Positions 44,940 through 54,818 of a stretch of 64,000 nucleotides of DNA are shown piece after piece. Origin of the DNA: Acheta domesticus (lineage: Eukaryota; Arthropoda; Insecta; Orthoptera; Gryllidae); NCBI GenBank assembly GCA_031308135.1, contig JAHLJT010009436.1, positions 145,459,216 to 145,523,215 of the forward strand, read 5' to 3'. Position 1 is the stretch's first letter. Every line of letters begins with the position of its first letter. The notes below the pieces were generated by a model. That model saw only the letters and a list, made by a program, of their open reading frames with translations. It made no database searches and was not told where the DNA came from. Both the position numbers and the translations under genes were made by a program.

Positions 44940-45374
44940 ATGATGACGTTTGTTGGACTGTACACGATATTGCACAACCAACAAATTCAAACTGATCGCA
45001 CAATAACGGCAAACAAACCGGATATTGTTATCCGGGATGTGGAGAAAAAATCGTGTCTACTTGTCGGTGTTGTTGTGCCATGCGATCAAAACGTCGTTAC
45101 CAAGGAGGCAGAGCAACGTCTTAAATACAAGAGTTTGGAAATCGAGATCAGCCGAATGCGGGACGTAAAAGCACAGGTCGTACCGATAGTCATCGGAGCT
45201 CTGGGATTTGTTCCGCAAAGTTTCTGTAAGAACTTGGCTAAACTTCCAGGTAATGCAAAAGACTGGGAAGTGCAAGAAATTGCTTTATTTGGGACAGCTC
45301 ACATTTTGCGCATATATATATATATAAATCTTCGAGAAAATATTTTTATTTTAGAAAAATCGAGTTCGTTGTAA
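44940..45374 (+). pseudogene. Non-LTR retrotransposon ORF fragment (C-terminal region)
   Basis: The frame carries a block order I associate with the extreme C-terminal part of many animal non-LTR retrotransposon polyproteins: a PDIVIRD segment (residues about 28-34), a VGVVVPCD segment, a KYKSLEIEI segment, then VPIVIGALGFVP and finally FGTAHILR. The first 110 residues have no stop or frameshift, yet the reverse transcriptase domain is absent and the N-terminal side ends at an (AAT)n tract. After FGTAHILR the frame continues into AT-rich sequence (IYIYIN) that looks non-coding. The fragment is therefore truncated and inactive. Clade assignment is not possible from this piece. Confidence 0.75.
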
Positions 45375-45379
45375 TATGT

Positions 45380-46995
45380 TTGTACTGTAGGAAATTCTGA
45401 TGTTGCCGTATTAAGATGCTTTTTACGGAAAACGTCTTCTGGGCAAACTTTCCCCTCTAATTCGTGAAGCGATATCTAATACTCGCAATGTTAAACACGT
45501 TAATTGTTTCCCAGAAATGAAACTTTTCTTAAGATATGGAAGGCCTCGTCACTCCCTTCTGAGCTGTTTGCCTGCTGCGTCGCCCCGACTCCTCCATTGT
45601 GTGGTCTTCCATTTTTAATGCTCGTTTCCTTCACCTGACATAAAACATTCATTAAACAAACGTTATAAAATGCAGCTTGTGTTTCAAAGTTAACTTTACG
45701 GCAGTTAAGTAAAACAGCGCCTTCCAAACTTGCACCGTAGGAATCAACAGTTAATTTTTTAACAGCGCCGCCACTCCCTGCGTGGAGGGGCACGGAGCGG
45801 GGTTCCCCGGGGCCCCCTCATCTGAGGGGGGCTGGCGTCAGCGCACCGCCACACTGTTGCCCCAGGTCAGCTGTTGAATTTCTTCCGCCCTTTCATATGC
45901 GTTTATTGTTTTCTTGAGGAAAAGAATCGAGCCTAAAAGAGCAAATGTGGTTGTTCGATTTCAGTGCAAAAGGAGAGGAAGGTCCTTGTGCAATTTTGCA
46001 ATACATTAGTTGAATGAAATGATGATAGCGCCTCTTAAGTGTTAGATGGGGCGCTTTAATAGGTGTAACAAAACCAACGGCGTTAAAGTAAATGTGAGGG
46101 ATCGAGGGATTAAAGTTCAAAAGTGAAAGACCGAAATCTGCTCTTCGTTGGGTCTGGGACCCCACACGACTTCTTTTTTATCTGCCCTGAATGTTATTCA
46201 TCCTTTGAGAATTCTAAGATAAAAGAGAGCAGATTCCCTTGGTAACCAAATTTTACAGATTCTACAAATGAAAGAATAAGGGGCACTAATGAAGATGTAT
46301 GACGTAATTTTCTCATGCTCTTTGCTCCTACTTTGGATTTTTCAGCCTCAAGAGATTATCATTATCTGCTCTAAGGATTACTCTGGGAATTCTCCTTTCT
46401 TGGCGACTTGACTGTCCTTAATACTTGTAGTGAATTGTAGTTACTGTAGTTTCCCACGGTAACAGCATTATGAAGAATGATGGTTTTTATTTGGATTTCC
46501 ATAAAAAATAGCGGATACAACTTAAGATTTGTTTAAACCATTATTCTTATCTACGTTCTTCATAAGTAATTCACAAAACTACCCATCTAGCCATATTGTG
46601 ATTGCTTATCTGCTTTATCGAGGTTGAAATGTTAGTAGCCAAGCATCCAGAATCACATGAATAACCTGCGATAAGTAAAGTACTCGCGTATTTTCCCGGA
46701 AAACTGGTGAAATAACACCTTCAAAATATTTGTTACCTTCACACCACTCATTATTTTCTTCTTTCATAAACCATTAATTACAACATTAAACTCTCATAAC
46801 GGTAAATACAATTCTTTCACCACAGTGTGATCATCTCAGAAAAACGTCGCAAGTAAAGAAACAGGCGCTTAACTCGGCACAAAATGAAAGCGAGTCTTTG
46901 GAGGAAGTCGTCGTTCAGCCCCTAGCATTTTCGGTCCTCCAGTACACGAGCTTCGGAGTGAAGGTGCGCATTATCCAGCGCTGGCTGCCTCTGCC
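45380..46995. other. Mostly AT-rich region without feature
   Basis: A GC-richer palindromic string (ggggttccccggggcccc) lies near 45799. No other recognised feature. Confidence 0.4.
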
Positions 46996-46999
46996 GGCC

Positions 47000-47190
47000 A
47001 ACAGCGCTGACGTGTGTGTGTCCACGTCGTATGTCATGGGGCACTGCGGCTTCGGTCACGCGAGAGGCCGCCTGTGACTGGTCGATTGTGTGCTTACGGC
47101 GCCCGAACATGCGAATTTCGTGTTTGCCGCGCGCGTTTTTCACTCCGGCTAAAGGTCTTCGTCACGGTGCGCGCACACTGGAAAGCATTT
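47000..47190. promoter_or_regulatory. Modest CpG-rich block
   Basis: CpG-enriched DNA with overlapping, domain-free ORFs. Weak candidate regulatory element. Confidence 0.2.
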
Positions 47191-47194
47191 CCGA

Positions 47195-48045
47195 GGTGGC
47201 GGTCAAAAAATGTCAGAAGACACAGAAATTACGGGGTTCGTGGCGTAAAGGCTACAATTTTTTCTGACTTTGCTGCCTCTAAATGGACGTGATGTGTCGA
47301 GAATAACTTTTGTGACGCTTGACTCTCGGGAAATACTTGGTTATTGTTGAATAGTTGGAAGAGAGATCTTAAGATCCCTTTCAATACGATCCAGCTGGGA
47401 TTTGAAGCATGGTACTGACGCATGGCTCAGTAGTGTACCGCTTGCGCAATCAAGGTCCTCCCATGTAGAGACACCAAACTTTCATTTTTCAAGACATTAC
47501 GAGACTCTTCTGTGATGGTAATTAAATTACGGAATAGTCTGTGGCAGTTTCCTGAAAAATAAACTTGTTACCATAATTAATTATGAGTGTTAAGTAAATC
47601 TAAATATCATCAAATTGGTCAAAAGATAGCATTCGTTAAAAAATGAGGAATTAATTGATCTGAATGCCTTACGGAAACGTTTGTAAAGCATACGAATGAA
47701 AATGTAGACCGATTATGTTTCGTTATTCAGTCAGTTTTTTAGCCTAGAAGAGGTATTATGGAATTAAACAAATGATATGACTATATTTCTGAAGACAATT
47801 AAGATAGCACTTAAGCAGGAATGAACACAATTTTGAGTCGATAAGTATTTTCTGACACATCAAGGTCATGTCGAATTTATAAATTCAATAATGAAAAACA
47901 TTAGAAAACAATTTTGTCTCACCAACAGGACGAGAATTTTACGAACAAGATATTGGTCAAAAATTAAATGTTCGCCTAAGAAGTTTGCGACAAATCAGAA
48001 CAGTTTGCAGTGTTGGAAAAGCTCGAGTCAAGAAATATGTTTTGT
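47195..48045. other. AT-rich region, possible SINE-head relic
   Basis: Near 47385-47450 the minus strand reads catgcttcaaatcccagctgg, a B-box-like string preceded by ggtacactactgagcc. Too decayed to call a full SINE. Nothing else seen. Confidence 0.3.
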
Positions 48046-48049
48046 CCCA

Positions 48050-48280
48050 TCAAGACGGTTGCAGACACGCACTGTGGCGTTGCGCCGGACGCGGCGTGTC
48101 CTTATTTGTAGGGCGGCCCCTTCAAAGGAAGCCCTTCAGCGAGAGCCCTCGCAAGTTCTTCATAAACCGCGGGCGGAATCCGATTCCTTTGTGTTTCTCC
48201 GTCGCGGAGCAGTCGGCGTTTGCGGCGATGCAATTACGCGCGGCGCTAATAGTAATGGAGAACGTCTCGTCTAGCGCGGA
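48050..48280. promoter_or_regulatory. GC-enriched block
   Basis: CpG-enriched segment with gcgatgcaattacgcgcggcgctaat. Two overlapping plus-strand frames (47891-48274, 47985-48383) lack recognised domains. Possible regulatory element. Confidence 0.25.
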
Positions 48281-48284
48281 GGTT

Positions 48285-50385
48285 TTGCTAGCGTGGGATT
48301 GTCTTGAAATTGCTGCGTTGACTTCATTGGTGACTTTGACTGTTTTTATCAGTGAAGAGACTGATGACTGCAAAGCTTTTTAGGATAAATTATTTGCTGT
48401 TCGTTGAGGAACAGGCAATATATTTTGTACTGACTTTCTGATGAGCAAACGCTGAAGTCGTGTAAATGGTAACTTGTTGAAGTAAGGCTAAGATGTCCCA
48501 GTTCTTGTTTCACCTGCCATTTGTGCCTTTCGGGAAAATATTGAATATATTATTTCTTAATAAATGATGTGAAGTTCAATTTAATGTTTTACATTAAATT
48601 TAATTTCTTTTACCAACTCGATGTGTAAATTGTATATTGTTATCTTTTGGAATATGTATAGTTCACTTCTCCTGTGACTAACAAGCAACGACGTTTGTTG
48701 TAATCAGTGTTCTCTGAGTAATATCGCTGTTGTACTGAAATATGCAATGAAAGCAACGATTTCAGAATAATTCACTCCGTCACATAGCTTGAAATGTGCC
48801 TAATAGTTAACTGATCATCGTTAGTCGTCGTTGCATTAATTGCACACATTTAGATGCCAGAGAAGCATTTGTCCTCTGTTAGAAAATGATATCAATCTGT
48901 GACATCTTTCTCATGCCCGACGTGCAGTTCGTCATAGATCGTTGGGAGCATTTGCTTCGTTGAAAAAGGAAACTAAACACACGCCAACAAAAAACATAAC
49001 GACCGCGTACGCGCTGCATACGCGTCACGCCACCGTGCACACGCGTGCATTACGTTTTTATACACGTGTGCGTGAGGCTGTGTGCATGGCAGACTCGTTG
49101 AGAATGACGATCATGTTGATCAACAGTTGTTCGACGCACCTCTACCTCAACTACATTCCTAGGAAGGGGTTTGTAATCGAACTGGAATTATAATTATCAT
49201 GTTACAAACGTGAGAAAAGTTATAAATTAACTGTGGGAGTATCTTAAAAATTAAGTTGCTCTCGTACTTGGGCACTATCTCTTGTTTTATGAATATAAAA
49301 TATTGGGAAACCAAAATAAGAAACAAAAGGATGCTTTGGATATCAGCATTTTTAACTTAGTAGTTATAGTTATTTGGTTCAGGTTTAGAGATGGTTCGCG
49401 CACTTTGGATTTGTGCATATAAAAATGAGCATGATGGATGGAATGTAGAGAAGGAAATAATACTTAGCGTTCTTCTGTTTGTTTAGTCATGACGTGTTCA
49501 ATAATTTACGGGAATTATACGAAGTTCTGTTTACCTTGTATAACACAACTCTCATTTATGTAAATAAACATATGTAAACAATATTGTTAGTACCGTAAAT
49601 AGTCCCGAAAGAACAGAACAATCCTCGTATTCCCCATATTAGGACGCCGAGAAAAGATATAAAAGGCCGACAAGGAAGAAATGCCTCACATTTGTTTTGT
49701 CCTCGGATGACGCAAACCGAAGCTTAATATATTCTTAGCAACCAGGGCATGGTTATCGCGCTGTTAGGGAACACCAAGCGTCGCGCCACCGTTCGCCAAA
49801 GTACCTGTTTGTTAACATGTGTGTTTGCTCAGGAACATCAAATTATGAGTAACTAATATGGAGTGAATATAATAGCCATTTATATTGAACAAATTTTTGC
49901 AGCACTCTAAAAGGATAAACGTTTTAAGTGCAACTCATAAAGTATAGACGATGTCGTTGATTTAATGTGCCGATAGTACGTGATATAATTCATGACTTTG
50001 CTTACAAAGTGCCCAGATTTCTGTTCTACCTTAGCTCTTTGGTTTTACTTCCAACTAGGGTCACCTAAAAAGTGTTCCCTGATTAAAAAATGTTTAATCA
50101 ACTATTGCATGCTGTAAATTTACGTTATGTTTAGTAATTCAGCATGCGTATTTCAAATAAAATTGTTAGTCAGAAAATCAAGCATAGTAATTTGACTTCT
50201 TTAAAAGAAAAGTAATGCACTTTGGCTTAAACCATGAAAAGTGGTGAAATCGATTTGATGTAGCAGATTTGATTTATTGTTCTCAGCACTAAACGATGCC
50301 GTTATGATGCTAAAAATGTCAATCTCTTCACTATGTGTAAAGAATACGAAAGTATTTCATTCCTGTCTCATTCCACTGGTCCTAA
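48285..50385. other. AT-rich region with isolated small signals
   Basis: A perfect 10-bp hairpin (aatttaatgt, loop ttt, acattaaatt) lies at 48578-48600. A canonical TATA box, gatataaaaggcc, lies near 49655, but no exon follows in a recognisable way. Otherwise unfeatured. Confidence 0.4.
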
Positions 50386-50470
50386 TAATTGTGTTTTTCT
50401 TTGTTTCAGGTGAGTATCTGCAACTTTTCATGGCGATTACTTCAGGATGTGGGCGTTGGTGAGTCTGAAG
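50385..50470 (+). promoter_or_regulatory. Recursive-splice-like site with possible 49-nt micro-exon
   Basis: tttctttgtttcag (AG at 50408-50409) joins directly to gtgagtatc at 50410; a second donor ttg/gtgagtc lies at 50459. The site resembles 3661-3742: both share tttcaggtgagtatc and, about 40 nt later, gatgtggg(t/c)gt then a GTGAGT donor. The two may be duplicated recursive sites or alternative micro-exons of one long-intron gene, or copies of a dispersed repeat that contains splice-like sequence. Confidence 0.35.
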
Positions 50471-50474
50471 CACG

Positions 50475-51225
50475 AGAGGACAGCGGATTCTTTGAAGACA
50501 ACTGGAATGACCAACTCTCATATTAATCTCTCATCTAACAATCGTATCCAAATGCTAACGAGAGCTCACTTGGTGCGGACAAAGCTTGTTAATAGAACTA
50601 GATTTACCGAAATAATATAAAAAGTGGTTTTTAACAAACATGGATATTATTGATGGTTTTCATTACGACAAAATCAATAGTTATATAATCATTTTCCCCA
50701 GATCATCTCTCCAGCATTCTACATTTCGTCGATGGGAATGCATGCTATCTGAAAATACCGGCCGACAACGCAGCCGAAAACAACTAGCCAGACAGGGCAT
50801 ATCGCTTTACACACTGACCATTCTGGCTCTCTTCAACCCCGAAGAAGGCCACGCAAGAATGAACCAAAGCAATTGGCACCTGTAATATGACACAGTGACG
50901 CTCGGACAATCGGCAACAATCAATGTTCATATCAAGATGGTATTTTAGTCTCGTGTTCGATGACTATCTGACGAAAATGCGTCCATTGAATATCCTCTAT
51001 TCATAATTTCAACATCCTTATCTCTTTAGTTTTTCCGGCCCTACCTGTGATGAAAAATATTGATTGATTGATGGATGATGATAGGATTTGAATGATGATG
51101 GAGCAGTACGGCAAATATGCGACAGAGGAAAGAGGAGAATCCCGCGGAAATCTACCAAGAACCCTCTTTGTCTTCTATGAATTCCACTTGGATTACCGGC
51201 ATTTGATTCCCAATGTGTAGGACTG
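50475..51225. other. No feature recognised
   Basis: A short attgattgattgatgg run lies near 51061. Otherwise nothing seen. Confidence 0.4.
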
Positions 51226-51230
51226 TATCG

Positions 51231-51578
51231 AGCAGTGCGGGCGATCATGCGACTCCTAGCTGCACAACCGACAACGACGCGAAATACCGTGAGATATTCC
51301 ATTTTGATGACACACCCCCACGCGCCAAAAAAGAAAAACCGAAGTATATAGTGGGATTTTTGTAACTCTGCCCCTCAAGCCCCTATGGCCACGATGGGAT
51401 ATCAAAAGTCATTTCGCGTCTTTCTCAGTCGTACTGCTAGAAGTCGCATGATCGCAAGCACTGGTCGCGAACATGCGATACCTAGCGGCACGACTGAGAA
51501 AGACGTGAAATTTCCACGGCATATTTCATCGTGAAGACTGGCCTTGAGGGGCAAAGTTAGAAAACCGAAGTATAGGTG
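51231..51578. repeat. Three-unit repeat in A, inverted-B, C arrangement
   Basis: Unit A (51231-51355) and unit C (51457-51578) are direct diverged copies; unit B (51356-51455) is the inverted copy, so B and C form a hairpin of about 100-bp arms. Shared marks are atgcga..cctagc.gcac, then gacg(t/c)gaaat, then aaccgaagtata near the end. After C the string gcagtgcgggcg, which also starts A, appears again and the sequence enters a CpG island. It is either a foldback MITE with a duplicated end or a rearranged satellite. Confidence 0.75.
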
Positions 51579-51584
51579 GCAGTG

Positions 51585-51850
51585 CGGGCGCTCACCGCCG
51601 CGCCGCCGTGACAAAGCGCCGCGGGACGCGCATTGTGCGCTTCGATTGACTCTTTCCGCGCCGCCCTCTCGCGCCCGCCTGTAATTGCGCTTCGCCGCTG
51701 CAGTCGGCGCAAGCGCAGTAGCGTGTCCGCCGCCGATCACCGCGCGCCCCGCCCTTGGCTGTCAGCCTCTGTGCGCCGCACCACGCCGCGCCGTCGGGCT
51801 GTCACCTCCCGGAGCAACGCCGCTTCCTCTGCGCGGGGAAGTGGTGTTTA
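51585..51850. promoter_or_regulatory. CpG island
   Basis: CpG-dense island (caccgccgcgccgccgtg, cgccgccctctcgcgcccgcc). Three overlapping plus-strand ORFs are compositional. Possible promoter; starts at the repeat boundary. Confidence 0.35.
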
Positions 51851-51854
51851 ACGC

Positions 51855-52195
51855 GTTTGTGCTCGATGCATTGCGCCTTTTGCCATTGTGTTGCTGTTAG
51901 TTGCGACTGCCCAGATTTAGGAGAGTGGGTGCGCTTTATGGGGAGTTGCATTAAGGTTGAATAACTGTATTTTGTGACATTTCTTGTGTTACTGCGAGTA
52001 TGACACAGAGAAAAGTAGAATTTATTTTAATGTGTAATAAATATTTGCATCGTATCATCGGTTTACTATATCATCGGTTCTACGTCATTTGAGAATGTTT
52101 TAATTTTAAAGTTTCATTCATATTATTTCACTATGTACAGTAATACACACACAATCGCCATCCACCCGCTGGATACTGCGCCCGCGACCCTGCCG
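51855..52195. other. AT-rich region without feature
   Basis: Nothing recognised before the stem-loop motif at 52199. Confidence 0.4.
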
Positions 52196-52198
52196 CCA

Positions 52199-52320
52199 CT
52201 GAAGATGTCCACCGTAGTCGTGGACGAAACATGTGGCCCTTAATGTCAATTGGTCCATGGCGCAACCACCCGGAAAATCATCTTGACTGCGGCCGTGAAA
52301 GCCTACGATGCTATGTAATA
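52199..52320 (+). other. CTGAAGAT stem-loop GAAAC motif, probable retroelement 3' end
   Basis: ctgaagat (52199-52206), stem gtccac, 7-nt loop, stem gtggac (52220-52225), then gaaac. This is the same layout as 31236-31268, with a different but complementary stem. Downstream gcgcaaccacccgg and gccgtgaaagcctacga strings look like short retroelement body, but I could not set its borders. No evidence of ribozyme helices I and III. Confidence 0.5.
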
Positions 52321-52324
52321 AACA

Positions 52325-53910
52325 TACAGTATATGAATATTCAGTAATGTATGTAAATATTCAATATTACTGTAAATCCAATAATGTTATGGAAGAGTAC
52401 ACTATGACAGGATTGAAAGGACTTACGTTAACCATTTCAGTCTGGTGCGATCGCTTCGCGACTCTTGGATTTGTCAATAATCCACAATGCAATCACGGTG
52501 TTAATTATAAAAATTAAACCATAAGTTTGTGTACGATGTACCCTACTCTAACGCAAAGTCAAATATAAACTGAGATACTCGTATTTCCATGGTCTCTGGA
52601 TCCATTTTTTATGTCACGTGGCTATCCGCTGACCACCAACTTTCTCGCCCGGCGCTGGTCTGGCGCTCTGGCACAAGACATCAGAAGGCTTTATGGCCGT
52701 TATCTGGTCAGCTACTAATGCGTCCTAACCGAGTGCTGGTCTGGTTTGAAATGTGATTTGGACAATCAGTAGCCTATGTCATCCACTTTGTAGGTCGGCC
52801 AACAGGACGTTCTTTAGAAGGCAGCGGCGAAGGAGGAACGTGTGCCGCTCAAAGCGCTCTTAGTGTTAGATGTTTGCTGCTCTGCTGCAGTAAATAATAG
52901 AAACACACATAAATAAAGTAATAAGTATATAAAAATGAGCCAAAAGTCGCCCGTCGAAACCAGCATGCTCTGACTCTAGAAGACACCTCAAGAGATAGGG
53001 GATTGGTGTAGAGAGAAGAGATTACAAGTAGGGTAGTTGGAATTTAGTATGCGTCGATGGCAATTCCAGAGTGTCTTAAGGGCGGGAATGGGGAAAGCTG
53101 ATGTTTGGCGAATTTATAAGGCGGACCGCCACACGGTGGCTTTCGAGGCTCCTAAGAACGTGTTGATCGATCCGCACGGTCCTGCCTGCCTAGTTCCCCC
53201 TAGTTCCTGGTGGTAAGCAAAAAGAGGTTAGAACAAAGAAGGGTGTGGGAATAATGAAAGATACGTGTTTTAAAGTCTTTATGAATCGAAGGTAAAACTT
53301 GTTTAAGATCTGGATGACTTAGCGAACTTGGGAAATTATTTTACTAATTTGGACGTTAGACGTAGTTTGTTAGCAATGTGGAGTTAGTGCGCTTATTTGT
53401 CTAGATTTGTAATAATCGTTTGTAGTTCAAATTAACCCCTGACAATTTTTGCTAGTCATTTTGGTTTAATTTCATCTCAATTTTTGTCTATTTTGTTGCG
53501 ATTTGCACTGTCACTAGTTGAATAGGTACATATATTTTAAAAGCGTCTCTCTCATAAATTGAAGGTATCGGGATAACACACGAACGTAAATCAAAAAGAA
53601 TCTGCACTTTCGTTCTAATTGTCAGTGGGTTGTCTACTCAGCTTTGTGCACTTACCCGCTTTAAGATGGCATTGTTCACTTCCCTTTTGGTAAGATTGAT
53701 CGTTATCAACTAATGTTCGTTTGAGTTATTGCGACGAAAACATGGCTACACCACTCTCTGTTTGCACAAAAAAGTCGTAATCCGTTGTGTGTGTGTTCTG
53801 AATGTGTACCAAACGCGAAAATCCTTAGAAGACTTATAGCACAATAAGGGTGCAAAGTTTTTCCTGGGCAAATAGTTAACCAGTAAAATTGACCCATTCA
53901 AAAGCAGTCA
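52325..53910. other. Mostly AT-rich region without feature
   Basis: No supported gene or RNA; a GC-richer patch at 52610-52860 contains no open frame of interest. Confidence 0.4.
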
Positions 53911-53917
53911 AATAAGC

Positions 53918-54397
53918 ATGTGGAATGAGAAAACAGCAAGATGTCAGGCCCCATCCATTACTGATGCCGAAATGGAGCAAGTCCGTGACCTGATTCTGAA
54001 TAGCCGATGAGGGACTGTTGATGAAGTGGCCAACCATACGCATGTTAGGTTCTGCATACGAGAACACCGAGATGCATACTGCATACGAGAACGCCATTCT
54101 TTTGTTGCAAGCAACCCGCATCCACATACCGCCGCCCAAGCTCTTCTAAATCTTTATTTCAACGTGTAAAAGCATCCCGGATACAGTTCCGTTCTTGTCA
54201 CGGGTAATGACCATCTGTTTTGTTCACTTGAAAGGAGCTTTAAGAGACCAAAGATTTGCCTTGGACTTACAGGCGAGGAAGAAGTGCATACATGGTTTGC
54301 TGCTGAATCGAAAGTCTTTTTTTCTGCGGAAATCGGAAAACTGGTGCAATAATGGACTAAATACATTGAACATGGACATTGAATTATGTTGGAAAAT
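53918..54397 (+). pseudogene. mariner (Tc1/mariner) transposase relic
   Basis: One frame of 160 codons carries mariner-like landmarks in order. First is a helix-turn-helix-type segment (DAEMEQVRDLILNSR, then GTVDEVANH). Next is a PHTAAQALLNL segment corresponding to the family's second catalytic block. Then comes a KHPGYSS...DHLF segment corresponding to the third block. Last is a C-terminal EEEVHTWFAAESKVFFS...W.KYIE segment. Stops interrupt it at 54008, 54167, 54350 and 54380, with no frameshift. The region between the HTH and the second block, with the first Asp, is deleted, and the second and third Asp positions appear substituted. Transposase cuts and joins the element's ends in the nucleus; this copy cannot. 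Confidence 0.8.
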
Positions 54398-54399
54398 GG

Positions 54400-54818
54400 T
54401 TATTGTAAATTTTGTACTTTTGATGTAGTCAGTTATAAACATTTTCAATGCGGATGCTTATTAACTTCCACTCGTAATTAAAACTTTCATTTCTGTATTT
54501 TCTGTAAGCCATTGAAGAAACGCCATGAAAGTTTCTGAATCTGAAAGCCATTGAAGTTTTAAATCCAGAAGTGTCTCCTTTGTGAATACACCTCTTGCTG
54601 CTTTCGTTTAACTTAATGAAGTTGTATGAATACGGTTGTATATCGTTTGGATCATAATGTTTGATTTGCGGTTGGGGTACTAAGATCTTTATTTTCGAAA
54701 TATGAAATGAAGGTATTCATATCGCAACCCCTTCGATTATCGTTCTGATAGGCGCGTGTTACAATGTACTAACATCGCATCAAACCATTGGGTATGCAAC
54801 AAAACAACGTCATTAGGC
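54400..54818. other. No feature recognised
   Basis: AT-rich. It may hold the 3' end of the mariner copy, but I could not place a terminal repeat. Confidence 0.4.

Noticed and set aside
49655..49690. TATA-box promoter
   Set aside because: A good TATA string but no initiator, exon or donor follows; single motif only.
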